From Kribbella sp. NBC_01245 (GTDB taxonomy: Bacteria; Actinomycetota; Actinomycetes; Propionibacteriales; Kribbellaceae): a stretch of DNA of 64,000 nt. The notes under the pieces are model-generated. The model saw nothing but the letters and a program-made list of their open reading frames with translations. It had not been told where the DNA came from and searched no databases. The stretch's first letter is position 1. Every line of letters starts with the position of its first letter. The stretch is taken from NCBI RefSeq assembly GCF_036226525.1, contig NZ_CP108487.1:6696001-6760000 (forward strand), given 5' to 3'. Of the stretch, positions 55,061 through 63,682 are shown one piece after another. The position numbers and the translations under genes were made by a program.

Positions 55061-56839
55061 ATGACGAAGACGTTGGACGCGGAGGTTGCGCGTCGGTGGG
55101 TTGCGGCGGGGGTGCCGAGTTGGGTTTATCGGTATGTGTTGCCCGCGGTCTGGCTGGCGGCGATGGTCGTGTCGGTCGCGTTCGACGACTCGAGGTGTTT
55201 GCAGGATGATCCGTGCCTCGCGGATGCGACCTTCTCGATCGCGTTGGTCGCCTGCCTCGGATCACTGGCGTTGTGGTGGTGGATGCCACGCGTGGCGGCA
55301 GCACTCGGCATCACTTTCGCCGTACTGGACGTCTGGTTCGACGATATTCCCGAGGCGCAGCTGGCCTGGGCGGCGTACGGCGTGCTCTGTCTGGCGTTAT
55401 TGGTCTGGCTGACGTTCAGCCGGAATCGCCAGGTCACCCTGACGCGCGATCTAGCCCGCCGGCCGGTCGTACTGCCGCCGGCGGAACCAGTCGGGTTCAC
55501 CTGGCGACTCGGCGCGATGGGCCTCGCGATCGTGGTGGCGGCCGTCTCGCTCGTCGTCATGAACCGGCAGGACGCCGAGGAGCGGGACCACCTGAGCCGG
55601 GCCGTCCAGCACTCCGCGAAGGTCGTCGCCGTACTCGATGAAGGCGAGATCGAGCTGGCCATCCCCGACGGCGCGAACCGGAAGATCACGCCGTACGAGA
55701 CGTATGTCGTGGGCGAGCGAATCGCCGTACTGGTCGATCCCGACGACTCGAGTTGGTTCCGGCTCGTAGGGGAGCCCGCTGACAACACGTGGTGGTACAC
55801 GGTCGCAGGTGGTGCCCTGCTGCTCGGCCTGCTGCTGGTCGGGACGGACCTTCGCAGGCGGCGAATCCGGCCGAGGCGGCGCGTTACGACGACCGGCCTA
55901 CCGGTGCTGATCGCGCCGGACGCGGGGATGAGGTTCGCAGTGTTCGCGGCCGACGACCGGGACTTCGAGCACGTGCTGGCGTTCGTGGACGCGCTGCCCG
56001 ATGACCCGGACCAGGCGGGCGAGCTGGACGCGGCGTACGACCTCCTCGATAAGGAAGAGGCCGAGTTCGTGCCCGCTACGGTACGGCGGACCTGGGCCGA
56101 AGGGTTGCGCAAGTACGAGGGAAACGCCTTGCTGGTAGGCGATCTGGTCGAAGGTTCGTGGGTCACACTGGTCATCGGCGACACCGTCATGCGCGCGTCC
56201 AGCCCGTTGCGGGCGGTCCGGGTCAGCCCGCTGGAGTTGCTGCCGGGATCACTCGGCCAGCGCTTCGAGCGGGAGGAGTTCGAGGGCCTCTCGACTGTTG
56301 ACGAGTCTGAGGAGGAAGAGCCCGAGGCTGCCGAACCGGCTGAGGATGTCCCACCGCTGCCCTGGCACGTCCCGATCGAACCGGCGCCGTGGTGGACAAA
56401 GTTGTTGCTGGTGGCACCTTTCGTGATCGCGCCGGCGGTGCTCTGGGCCAATCCCGGTGACTGGTGGTTGGGCGTCCTCGCCCTTGGCGCGGGCGGCGGC
56501 GGGATCAACTTCGCGTGCCTCTATCTGTTGCACGGCGTGGTTTTCGAGGCGAACGCGATGGAGATCCGGTCGACCACTCAGGTTCATCGGGTGCCGTGGC
56601 AAGGCGTTAAGTCGATCGAGGTGGCGGGCGAGCAGATCACCTTCGAGACCGACGACGACTTCCACGTTGTGGGCGGTCTCGACGAGGAACGAACCACTCC
56701 GCAGTACGTCGCATCGGTGGCCGAGGCGCTTCGCGTCCGCTCCCAACCGACCACCTCCCAAACCCGCCTCGCATCCGGTGCCGCGATGATCGCCGCCTAC
56801 GTCCTGCTTTGCGCTGCGACGTTTTTCCTCCGCTACTAG
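55061..56839 (+). CDS. Multi-pass membrane protein with cytoplasmic and PH-like domains
   Basis: 592 aa, unknown. ATG 55061 with AGAAAGGG upstream. N-terminal four-helix block (about 25-115), two further helices (148-166, 245-263), a soluble region (280-430) ending in an acidic stretch (ESEEEEPEAAEPAEDVPP), two more helices (440-475) and a bacterial-PH-like tail (FEANAMEIRSTTQVHRVPWQGVKSIEV) before a last helix. Separated by 64 bases from proC. The next gene starts only 9 bases after its stop, so they are probably co-transcribed. Confidence 0.7.
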   Translation: MTKTLDAEVARRWVAAGVPSWVYRYVLPAVWLAAMVVSVAFDDSRCLQDDPCLADATFSIALVACLGSLALWWWMPRVAAALGITFAVLDVWFDDIPEAQLAWAAYGVLCLALLVWLTFSRNRQVTLTRDLARRPVVLPPAEPVGFTWRLGAMGLAIVVAAVSLVVMNRQDAEERDHLSRAVQHSAKVVAVLDEGEIELAIPDGANRKITPYETYVVGERIAVLVDPDDSSWFRLVGEPADNTWWYTVAGGALLLGLLLVGTDLRRRRIRPRRRVTTTGLPVLIAPDAGMRFAVFAADDRDFEHVLAFVDALPDDPDQAGELDAAYDLLDKEEAEFVPATVRRTWAEGLRKYEGNALLVGDLVEGSWVTLVIGDTVMRASSPLRAVRVSPLELLPGSLGQRFEREEFEGLSTVDESEEEEPEAAEPAEDVPPLPWHVPIEPAPWWTKLLLVAPFVIAPAVLWANPGDWWLGVLALGAGGGGINFACLYLLHGVVFEANAMEIRSTTQVHRVPWQGVKSIEVAGEQITFETDDDFHVVGGLDEERTTPQYVASVAEALRVRSQPTTSQTRLASGAAMIAAYVLLCAATFFLRY

Positions 56840-56848
56840 GATTTGCGG

Positions 56849-57745
56849 ATGGACTTCTCCTTATGGCCGGCGTTGAGGCACGACTGGGACGGCATCCTCG
56901 AAGGCGCCGAGTATGCGGAACGCACCGGCTGGCACGGCGTCTGGTTCGCCGACCACTTCATGGACAACAACGACCAGCGGTCCGGGTCGATCCTGGAGTG
57001 CTTCTCGGTCCTCTCCGCCCTGGCCGTCCGCACCGAACGCGTCCGCCTGGGCTCGCTGGTCGCGGGCAACACCTACCGCCACCCGGCCGTCGTCGCGAAC
57101 CAGGCGGCCGCCATCGATCAGCTCAGCCGCGGCCGGTTCGTGCTCGGTATCGGCGCGGGCTGGCAGGTCAACGAGCACGAGGCGTACGGCATCGAGCTGC
57201 CGCCGGTGAAGGAACTGCTCGCGCGATTCGACGAGGCCTGCCAGGTCTTCACCGCCTTGCTGACGCAGGAACGCGCCGATTTCGAGGGCAAGTTCTACCA
57301 GCTGTCGGACGCGCCGATGCACCCCAAACCGGCGAACCTGCCACTGCTGATCGGCGCCGCGGGGGAGAAGGTCGCCCTCGGCATCGTCGCCCGCTACGCC
57401 GACGAGTGGAACCACTGGGGTACGCCGGAAACGGCCGCCCACAAGGGAAAAGTCTTCCGCGAACACTGCGAGCGCATCGGCCGCGACCCCAGCACGGTAC
57501 GACGCTCGACGCAGGCCTTGATCGAGATCATCGAACCGGGTGATACCGAGGCGAAACAGCGCCGCGACGATCTCCTGGCTCGCGTCCGTCACGTCGTGAT
57601 GGGCAGCGCCGAGGAGGTCCGCGACGCCGTCGGCCGATACGCCGAAGCCGGCATCGACGAACTCATCATCCCCGACTCCGCCCTCGGCGACGGCCCCCGC
57701 CGCTTCGACGCCCTAGAACGCCTCCGCCAAGAAGCCTTCGCCTAA
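56849..57745 (+). CDS. LLM-class F420-dependent oxidoreductase
   Basis: 298 aa, bacterial luciferase-like TIM barrel. MDFSLWPALRHDWDGILEGAEYAERTGWHGVWFADHF at the start, RLGSLVAGNTYRHPAVVANQAAAIDQLSRGRFVLGIGAGW in the middle are hallmark stretches of the F420-dependent subgroup (coenzyme F420 rather than FMN is inferred). ATG 56849 with AGGA overlapping the previous stop is better than a TTG six bases earlier. Ends at palindrome family A copy 3. Confidence 0.88.
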   Translation: MDFSLWPALRHDWDGILEGAEYAERTGWHGVWFADHFMDNNDQRSGSILECFSVLSALAVRTERVRLGSLVAGNTYRHPAVVANQAAAIDQLSRGRFVLGIGAGWQVNEHEAYGIELPPVKELLARFDEACQVFTALLTQERADFEGKFYQLSDAPMHPKPANLPLLIGAAGEKVALGIVARYADEWNHWGTPETAAHKGKVFREHCERIGRDPSTVRRSTQALIEIIEPGDTEAKQRRDDLLARVRHVVMGSAEEVRDAVGRYAEAGIDELIIPDSALGDGPRRFDALERLRQEAFA

Positions 57746-57746
57746 C

Positions 57747-57850
57747 GAACCTTTTCATTCATTCGTCGGAATCCGCCCTCTGCCGTCCGCTGACCTGCAC
57801 CTGTCCGCTGTGCTGAGAGGGCGGATTCCGACGAATGAATGAAAAGGTTC
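57747..57850. repeat. Palindromic repeat family A, copy 3
   Basis: Perfect 34-base arms (57747-57780 with 57817-57850). Core TTCGTCGGAATCCGCCCTC; outer flank GAACCTTTTCATTCA is mirrored exactly. Fills the gap between the LLM gene stop (57745) and the convergent stop at 57861. Confidence 0.96.
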
Positions 57851-57860
57851 TGGGGACGGC

Positions 57861-58508
57861 CTAGTTGCCGGGATCGGGTGTGGTCCAAGCGCCGACGCCG
57901 CAGTACTTCTCGTACGGCTTGCCGGGGGCGCACCACTTCTGCCAGTCCTCCATGTTTCGGATGGTCACGGTGGGCGGAGGTGGTGTCGGTTGGATCGTGG
58001 TCGCCGTGGCGGTCTTGGTCGGCCGAGGTGTGGGCCGAGTCGACGCGGACGTCTTGGTCGGCGTTGGCTTCGTCGCCCTGATCACCGGTTTGGCCTCGGT
58101 ACGACGCGGCGTGGTGGTCGCGCTCGGCTTGGCCGGTTTGGGCGCGGGCGTCTTGGCGACTCGCGTCGGCTTGGCCGTTGGCGTCGTACTCGGAGTCTGA
58201 CTGGTCTCACTGGTGGTGCTGGTGATGGCCTGCGCGTCATTGCCGTCGCCGGTGTTCATCACGGCGACGATCCAGCCTGCGGCGACCAGGGTGAGCCCGA
58301 CGGTCAACGCCGTTCTGACCACGGCCTTGCGCTCGGCACCGCCGTACAGCCCGACCGGGCCGCGGGTCGGTCGGCCTTCGCCGTCGACCCAGAACTCCCA
58401 GTCCGCGGGAGCCGGCGGCCAGCTCGGATGCGGCTGCCAGCCCTTCGGCGGCTCCCAGTTCCGGCGTGGTGGCACGGGCCAGTCAGGTGGGACTCTGAAG
58501 ACCTTCAC
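57861..58508 (-). CDS. Membrane protein with proline-rich N-terminus and Thr/Pro/Lys-rich linker
   Basis: 215 aa, unknown. GTG 58508 with GAGGAG at 58515-58520. N-terminal cytoplasmic segment rich in Pro and Trp (PPDWPVPPRRNWEPPKGWQP), one transmembrane helix (about 65-83), a long Thr/Pro/Lys linker (90-180) that would span the cell wall, and a short C-terminal motif with two cysteines (WCAPGKPYEKYC). This is a typical actinobacterial wall-spanning surface protein plan. Convergent with the LLM gene. Confidence 0.7.
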   Translation of the reverse strand: MKVFRVPPDWPVPPRRNWEPPKGWQPHPSWPPAPADWEFWVDGEGRPTRGPVGLYGGAERKAVVRTALTVGLTLVAAGWIVAVMNTGDGNDAQAITSTTSETSQTPSTTPTAKPTRVAKTPAPKPAKPSATTTPRRTEAKPVIRATKPTPTKTSASTRPTPRPTKTATATTIQPTPPPPTVTIRNMEDWQKWCAPGKPYEKYCGVGAWTTPDPGN

Positions 58509-58568
58509 ATCACTCTCCTCACCACATGTCAACCCGCGACAGCGCATAAGGTTACGTGAGGATCACAG

Positions 58569-59324
58569 TCAGGTCATATTCAGATCAGCGACCACCGGCC
58601 AGTGATCACTGGGCAGCCGCCCGTCGAACCGTTCGTAGGCGATCCGCGCGCCGACACAGCTGAGGCCTTTGCCGATCAGGATGTGGTCGATCCGGTCCCG
58701 GTCCTCGGCACCGGTGAACTCATGGTCGGTGCCGCCCGCATCGGCCGGAAGGGTCTGCCGCCAGCCAGCATTCGTCAACGCCTGCAGGGGTTCCGAGTCG
58801 GGCGTCGCGTTGAGATCGCCGAGCAGAACCCAGGGCAGATCGGGCTCAGCGGCGAGCCAGCGGTCGAGCAACAACGACGACTCGAGCCGTGCCGTCGCGC
58901 CCGCGTGGTCGTAATGCGTGTTCGCGATCCCCAGGGCCTTGCCGCTCTCGCGATGCCGCAATCGGACCAGGGTGGCGATCCGAGTGAGGTCCGCGTCCCA
59001 TCCGACGGAACCCGGGCGTTCTGGTTCCACGGACAGCCAGCGCGTCGCGTGCGATTCCACTAGCCACTGCGAACGTCGTACCAACACAGTCGCGTGCTCG
59101 CCGGCCGCGTCGCCGTCGTCCCGTCCTGCACCGACTAGCTCGTACGCCGGGAGCGCCTCGCGCAAATACGCCAACTGATCCGGCAACACCTCCTGCAACC
59201 CGATCACGTCGGCGTCCAGCGCCTCGATCGCCGCGACGGTCGCCCCACGCCGTACCGGCCAAGAGTCGTCACCATCATCGGCCGACGAGTTCCGGATATT
59301 GAACGTCCCGACCCGCAATCCCAT
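58569..59324 (-). CDS. Endonuclease/exonuclease/phosphatase (EEP) family hydrolase
   Basis: 251 aa, Mg2+-dependent phosphodiesterase fold. VGTFNIRN (catalytic Asn), DVIGLQEV (Glu metal ligand), ANTHYDH (His), LLGDLNATPDS (Asp-x-Asn), RIDHILI and SDHWPVVAD (Asp-His pair): all EEP active-site elements are present. Substrates in the family range from DNA to sphingolipids and inositol phosphates; no signal peptide, so intracellular. Family A palindrome copy 4 lies just upstream. Confidence 0.9.
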   Translation of the reverse strand: MGLRVGTFNIRNSSADDGDDSWPVRRGATVAAIEALDADVIGLQEVLPDQLAYLREALPAYELVGAGRDDGDAAGEHATVLVRRSQWLVESHATRWLSVEPERPGSVGWDADLTRIATLVRLRHRESGKALGIANTHYDHAGATARLESSLLLDRWLAAEPDLPWVLLGDLNATPDSEPLQALTNAGWRQTLPADAGGTDHEFTGAEDRDRIDHILIGKGLSCVGARIAYERFDGRLPSDHWPVVADLNMT

Positions 59325-59354
59325 ACCCCGATCCTGCCATCCCCTCCTGTGGTT

Positions 59355-59442
59355 GCGTTCATTCGTCGGAATCCGCCCTCTTGAGCTCAGCGCAGCTGTA
59401 CAGGTAAGCGGCGGGCGAGGGCGGATTCCGACGAATGAACGC
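59355..59442. repeat. Palindromic repeat family A, copy 4
   Basis: Perfect 26-base arms (59355-59380 with 59417-59442), the shortest copy. Lies 44 bases beyond the trpS stop in transcription direction and upstream of the EEP gene. Confidence 0.96.
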
Positions 59443-59485
59443 TAGAGGTGTGCGCCGAAGGACTTCCGGCGCACGGTTCATCCCT

Positions 59486-60454
59486 TCAACCGTTGAGGCC
59501 CATGGCTCGGAGGGCTGCCTGGAGACGGGGCTGGCCGGCCTCGGTGGCGCGGTCGCGGCCGGCGGCGAGGATGGCGTCGAGCCCGGAACGGTCCGAGGCG
59601 AGGTCGGCGAACTTCTTCTGCAGGGGCTCGATCACCGCCAGCACAGCCTCGGCGACATCGTTCTTCAACTGCCCGTACGACGAGTACGCGTCCGCCAGCG
59701 CGACCGCATCCCCGTCCGTGCAGGCCGCGAGGATCTCCAGCAGGTTCGTCACGCCGGGCTTCGCCTCGTAGTCGTGGCGGACCTCGTCCCCCGAATCCGT
59801 GACCGCCCGCATCACCTGACGGCGGATCACGTCCGGCGGATCGAGCAGCCGGATCGTACCGATGGCGTCATCCGGCGCCGACTTGTCCATCTTGGCCGTC
59901 GGGGTGGCGAGATCGCGGACGCGGGCGGCCTGTTTCGCCTTCTCCAATTGCGGTACGACGAACGTCTCGCCGTACTCGCGGTTGAACCGGACCGCGATAT
60001 CCCGCGCGAGTTCGACGTGCTGGTCCTGGTCGCCGCCGACCGGCACCTTCTCCGCGCCGTACAGCAGGATGTCCGCCGCCATCAGACACGGATACGTGAA
60101 GAGCGAGGCGCGCGTCATCGGGCGGCCGTTGCCCTTCTCCTTGTACTGGATCATCCGCGACAGCTCACCGACGTACGACGTGCACTCGAGCAGGTACGCC
60201 AACTGGGCATGCGCCGGTACCGCCGACTGGACGAAGACCGACCCCGGTGGCAGGCCCGCCGCGAGCATCAGCGTCGCCGTCTCCCGGGTGAGCCGGGCGA
60301 GACGGCGTGGATCGTGTTTTGTGGTCATGGCGTGGAGATCCGCCACGAAGTAGAAGTCGTCCTCGACCGTCTCTGCGCCGAACCGCCGCAACGCGCCGAG
60401 GTGGTTGCCGAGCGTGAGCCGCCCGGACGGGGTGATGCCGGAGACCGAGACCAT
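59486..60454 (-). CDS. trpS: Tryptophanyl-tRNA synthetase
   Basis: 322 aa class I enzyme that charges tRNA-Trp. HIGH-type loop SGITPSGRLTLGNHLGAL (about 5-22), GGDQDQHVELARDIA tRNA/ATP region, and KMSKS-type loop written KMDKSAPDD. The ATG at 60454 follows GAAAGG. The leader 60455-60600 codes a nine-residue peptide with two adjacent Trp codons and an intrinsic terminator, so expression responds to charged tRNA-Trp by ribosome-mediated attenuation. The KMDKS variant differs from the usual KMSKS but keeps the catalytic lysines. Confidence 0.96.
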   Translation of the reverse strand: MVSVSGITPSGRLTLGNHLGALRRFGAETVEDDFYFVADLHAMTTKHDPRRLARLTRETATLMLAAGLPPGSVFVQSAVPAHAQLAYLLECTSYVGELSRMIQYKEKGNGRPMTRASLFTYPCLMAADILLYGAEKVPVGGDQDQHVELARDIAVRFNREYGETFVVPQLEKAKQAARVRDLATPTAKMDKSAPDDAIGTIRLLDPPDVIRRQVMRAVTDSGDEVRHDYEAKPGVTNLLEILAACTDGDAVALADAYSSYGQLKNDVAEAVLAVIEPLQKKFADLASDRSGLDAILAAGRDRATEAGQPRLQAALRAMGLNG

Positions 60455-60507
60455 GGTGGTGCCTAACCTTTCAGTGGTTTTGTGGTCACCACCGCCGGTG
60501 CGGGCAC

Positions 60508-60538
60508 AAAAAACGGCCGCCTCGGCGAGGCGGCCGTT
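60508..60538 (-). terminator. Attenuator terminator in the trpS leader
   Basis: On the minus strand a perfect 12-bp stem (60538-60527 with 60523-60512) and GCC loop run directly into a U-run (60513-60508). It is upstream of trpS, not behind a gene, so it must act as an attenuator. Proposed anti-terminator: GGCGG just after the leader-peptide stop with CCGCC in the 5' arm. Confidence 0.88.
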
Positions 60539-60566
60539 GGATGCGTGTGAACGCAGTGGGTCCGCC

Positions 60567-60596
60567 CTAAGCGGTCCACCACTGCACGAAAGTCAT
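60567..60596 (-). CDS. trpS leader peptide MTFVQWWTA
   Basis: Ten codons including stop: ATG at 60596, tandem TGG-TGG at 60581-60576, TAG at 60569-60567. The Trp codons lie in a hairpin (GCAGTGG with CCACTGC) that would compete with the downstream terminator arm, the classical layout for ribosome-mediated attenuation. When Trp-tRNA is scarce the ribosome stalls at the two Trp codons, the antiterminator forms, and trpS is read. Too short for gene finders; the ribosome site is weak. Confidence 0.82.
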   Translation of the reverse strand: MTFVQWWTA

Positions 60597-60635
60597 ACGA
60601 CGTCCGGTATTCACGCCGCCACAATACCTGCATGT

Positions 60636-60745
60636 CTCACGTCTTTGCATTCATTCGTCGGAATCCGCCCTCCTCCCGCCACTGACCTGCACAGGCACGC
60701 GGACATGAGAGGGCGGATTCCGACGAATGAATGCAAAGACGTGAG
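60636..60745. repeat. Palindromic repeat family A, copy 5
   Basis: Perfect 37-base arms (60636-60672 with 60709-60745), the longest copy. Outer flank CTCACGTCTTTGC is mirrored exactly. 18 bases beyond the SGNH hydrolase stop in transcription direction and upstream of the trpS leader. Confidence 0.96.
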
Positions 60746-60763
60746 CCCCGGCCGCGGTTCCGC

Positions 60764-61879
60764 TTAAGAGGTGGGGGTGGGGGAGAGGTCGATGGCGTCT
60801 AGTTCGGTGTAGCAGTCGCCCTTGGTGAACTTGAGGGTGTTGGTGCCGGCTTGGAGCGGTACGTCGACGGCGATGACGGCGAACAGGTCCCAGGAGATAC
60901 CCGGGTAGACGACCGGTTGGGTCGGGCCGTTGTTGGCGGCGATGAGGTGGCTGCAGGTTTGCCCCATGCCGTTGGCGCCGCGGGCGCGGACCCGGTAGTT
61001 GCCTGCGGCCCCTACCTGGACGGTGAAGACGACCGAGCTGGTGGCGAAGTCGATGTACGCGGACTTGGCACCGCCCGACGCCGAAGTGATCTGCGTGATC
61101 CGGGCGTCGGTGATCTTGGCGTTGGCGGTCTGCTCGGCCTCGTAGCGCGCAACCGGCAAATCGGTCAGGGCGGCGTACCACTTGGACGCGGCACGGGACG
61201 CGGCGCCGTAATACGGGTGCACGTTGTCCATCAGGTCGAAGGGCGCGACGTACGCCGAGCCGGTGTCGACGTACGTGACCTGCTTACCAGCGGCCCGTTT
61301 CGCGTCGACCATGCCCGGGATGTAGGCGTTGAAGGCCTGCGTACGGCGTTGGTCGGCCTCGATCCGGGTCGGCGGCAGGCTGGTCACGAAGACCTGGGTA
61401 TTCGGCGCGGTCGTCGTGATCCGGTCGACCAGGGCGGACAGACGCCCCGGCGCGAGCCCGGCGGACGCGTCGTTGTACATGTCGTTCGTGCCGATCTGCA
61501 GCGTCACCACGTCGGGCTGGTAGGTCTGCAGCCAGCCGATCACGCTGTCGTGGATCCCCTGAATGGTCCAGCCGCCATGGCCTTCGTGGTCGTGGTCGCC
61601 GAGCGCGGCCGAGCCGGATCGGACCGAGCCGACGAAGTCGATCGGACGGCGGTCGGCGTTCAGCAACTGCCAGAGGTCGGTGCGATATCCGCCCGCGGCC
61701 GCGTCGGCGCCGGCCGTATTCGAGTCGCCGATCGGCATGATCTTGGTCGGCGTCGCCCGCACCAGCGGTACGGCGGGCGCGGCATCGGTGGGCGCGGAGG
61801 CGGAGATGGGCGGGCTGACGTTGAGGATCAGCGCGGCCGTCGCGGCGGCCACGGGCACGGCTTTGAGCAGGGCACGCAT
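60764..61879 (-). CDS. Secreted SGNH/GDSL hydrolase with C-terminal carbohydrate-binding-like domain
   Basis: 371 aa. Signal peptide MRALLKAVPVAAATAALIL ending near ISASA. SGNH hydrolase domain (about 45-235): block I GDSNTAG (Ser53), block III GTND (130-133), block V DNVH (D218, H221). Then a CBM6/35-like beta-sandwich (ARYEAEQTANAKITDARITQ to the end). Such enzymes are secreted esterases (acetylxylan, rhamnogalacturonan or lipid substrates). ATG 61879. Divergent from the AcuC-like gene. Confidence 0.9.
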   Translation of the reverse strand: MRALLKAVPVAAATAALILNVSPPISASAPTDAAPAVPLVRATPTKIMPIGDSNTAGADAAAGGYRTDLWQLLNADRRPIDFVGSVRSGSAALGDHDHEGHGGWTIQGIHDSVIGWLQTYQPDVVTLQIGTNDMYNDASAGLAPGRLSALVDRITTTAPNTQVFVTSLPPTRIEADQRRTQAFNAYIPGMVDAKRAAGKQVTYVDTGSAYVAPFDLMDNVHPYYGAASRAASKWYAALTDLPVARYEAEQTANAKITDARITQITSASGGAKSAYIDFATSSVVFTVQVGAAGNYRVRARGANGMGQTCSHLIAANNGPTQPVVYPGISWDLFAVIAVDVPLQAGTNTLKFTKGDCYTELDAIDLSPTPTS

Positions 61880-62027
61880 GAGGAATTCCCTTCGGCGGAC
61901 TACGGGATGTCGCTAGCCGATCCTTCTGGCCAGGCCCGCCGCCGCCAATCGTTTCCACCTCACTGGTAGACCACTTGACAGTCCGTCAGGCGGACCCACC
62001 CCAGCCGAGCGGGCTATGGTCAGGGGC

Positions 62028-63203
62028 ATGAGTGGTGAGGCGCTGCTGGTCTTCGACGAGGGATTGACCGCCTACGACTTCGGTCACGGTCATCCGATGA
62101 GCCCGATCCGGATCGACCTGACCGTTCGGTTGGCCCGGGCGCTCGGCGTACTCGATCAGCTCAAGGTGGTGCCCGCGCCGGTCGCGGATGACGCGCTGCT
62201 CGCGACCGTGCATACGCCGGAGTACATCGCGGCCGTCAAGCGCGCCGGCGACGACCCGAACGTGCCGGATCTCGCGCACGGCCTCGGCACCGACGACACC
62301 TATTGCTTTCCGCAGATGCACGAGGCATCGGCCCACGTGGTCGGCGCCTCCGTCGAGGCGGCCCGCGCGGTCTGGTCCGGCGAGGTGCTGCACGCGGCGA
62401 ACGTGGCCGGCGGTCTGCACCACGCGATGCCGTCGATGGCGAGCGGCTTCTGCGTCTACAACGATCCGGCCGTCGCGATCCAGTGGCTGCTCGACCAAGG
62501 CGCCGAGCGGGTCGCGTACGTCGACGTCGACGTCCACCACGGCGACGGCGTACAGGCTGTCTTCTACAACGACCCGCGGGTCCTGACCGTCAGCCTGCAC
62601 GAGTCGCCGACCACGCTTTTCCCGGGGACGGGCTCGGCGGGGGAGACGGGCGGCCCGGGCGCCGAAGGTACGGCGGTCAACATCCCGCTGCCGCCCGGCA
62701 CGGGTGATGCCGGTTGGCTGCGGGCCTTCCACGCGATCGTGCCGGACGTGGTGAAGGCCTTCCGCCCGTCGATCCTGGTCACCCAGCACGGCTGCGACTC
62801 CCACGTCGAGGATCCACTCGCGCATCTGACCAAGACGGTCGACGGTCAGCGTGCGGCGTACATCGCACTGCATGACCTCGCCCATGAGGTCTGCGACGGC
62901 AAATGGGTCGCGACCGGTGGCGGTGGTTACGCGATTGTCGAGGTCGTTCCGCGAGCGTGGACGCACTTGCTCGCGATCGTCGCGGGTCACCCGATCGACC
63001 CGGCTACGCCCGTGCCGGAGTCTTGGCGCGACGAGGTCCGGATGCGGCTCGGCCAGGTCGCGCCGTCGCGGATGACCGACGGCCGCGACGCGACGTACAC
63101 CGACTGGTCGTCCGGCTATAACCCCGACACCTGGCTCGACCGGTCGATCAAGGCGACCCGGGACGTGAGTTTCCCGCTGCTCGGGCTCGACCCGATGTAC
63201 TGA
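62028..63203 (+). CDS. AcuC-like protein, histone-deacetylase superfamily
   Basis: 391 aa. Arginase/deacetylase fold; Zn ligands and catalytic histidines: GGLHHAMPS (H131, H132), YVDVDVHHGDGV (D166, D168, H170), QHGCDSH (Asp) and GGGGYAI near the end. AcuC proteins deacetylate acetyl-CoA synthetase, reactivating acetate use. ATG 62028 preceded by AGGGG. Divergent from the SGNH hydrolase gene. Confidence 0.92.
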   Translation: MSGEALLVFDEGLTAYDFGHGHPMSPIRIDLTVRLARALGVLDQLKVVPAPVADDALLATVHTPEYIAAVKRAGDDPNVPDLAHGLGTDDTYCFPQMHEASAHVVGASVEAARAVWSGEVLHAANVAGGLHHAMPSMASGFCVYNDPAVAIQWLLDQGAERVAYVDVDVHHGDGVQAVFYNDPRVLTVSLHESPTTLFPGTGSAGETGGPGAEGTAVNIPLPPGTGDAGWLRAFHAIVPDVVKAFRPSILVTQHGCDSHVEDPLAHLTKTVDGQRAAYIALHDLAHEVCDGKWVATGGGGYAIVEVVPRAWTHLLAIVAGHPIDPATPVPESWRDEVRMRLGQVAPSRMTDGRDATYTDWSSGYNPDTWLDRSIKATRDVSFPLLGLDPMY

Positions 63204-63382
63204 GCTCCGCCCCACCATTTGGCGCCGCAAGGCTCGATTCGGGGGATTTGTCCGGATTCCGCCAGGTCACAGGGGCACCCCCTTTCCCATTCGCACCACG
63301 AGCCACTAGGCTCGACCTACGCGCGAGCGGAGGTGCCGGAGGGGAAGCCGGCGCACGACTCGGGCTGGAAGTGCGGTGCGTT

Positions 63383-63598
63383 ATGGCATCAAAGAAGTCC
63401 GGTGGTGAGCAGCCGCTTGCCGAGGTGAAGTTCCTGACCGTGGCCGAGGTGGCCACAGCCATGCGCGTGTCCAAGATGACCGTGTACCGGTTGGTGCATT
63501 CCGGCGAGCTGCCCGCGGTGCGGGTCGGCCGGTCCTTCCGGGTCTCCGAGGATGCCGTGCATGACTATCTCAAAGGCGCTTTCTTCCAAGCCGGATAA
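63383..63598 (+). CDS. Small HTH (MerR/excisionase-type) DNA-binding protein
   Basis: 71 aa. FLTVAEVATAMRVSKMTVYRLVHSGELPAVRVGRSFRVSEDAVHDYLKGA is the HTH_17/excisionase winged helix also used by BldC-type regulators. The ATG at 63383 is chosen; the frame extends upstream without support. In actinomycetes a gene of this type commonly follows acuC or proC; role is not established. A hairpin terminator follows immediately. Confidence 0.85.
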   Translation: MASKKSGGEQPLAEVKFLTVAEVATAMRVSKMTVYRLVHSGELPAVRVGRSFRVSEDAVHDYLKGAFFQAG

Positions 63599-63607
63599 CT
63601 ACGAGAG

Positions 63608-63645
63608 CGAAGCGGCCGATCCTCTACCAGGGACCGGCCGCTTCG
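63608..63645. terminator. Bidirectional terminator hairpin
   Basis: Perfect 11-bp stem (63608-63618 with 63635-63645) and 16-base loop, ten bases after the HTH gene stop and ahead of the convergent MarR gene stop (63683). Confidence 0.8.
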
Positions 63646-63682
63646 TCATGCCACTGCTTTGTCTTGCTTTGGCCGTACGTCG

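Noticed and set aside
60455-60600. T-box riboswitch upstream of trpS (GGTGGACCGC resembles the T-box word)
   Set aside because: No Stem I/specifier architecture was seen, and the tandem Trp codons in a short translated frame plus terminator explain the leader better.
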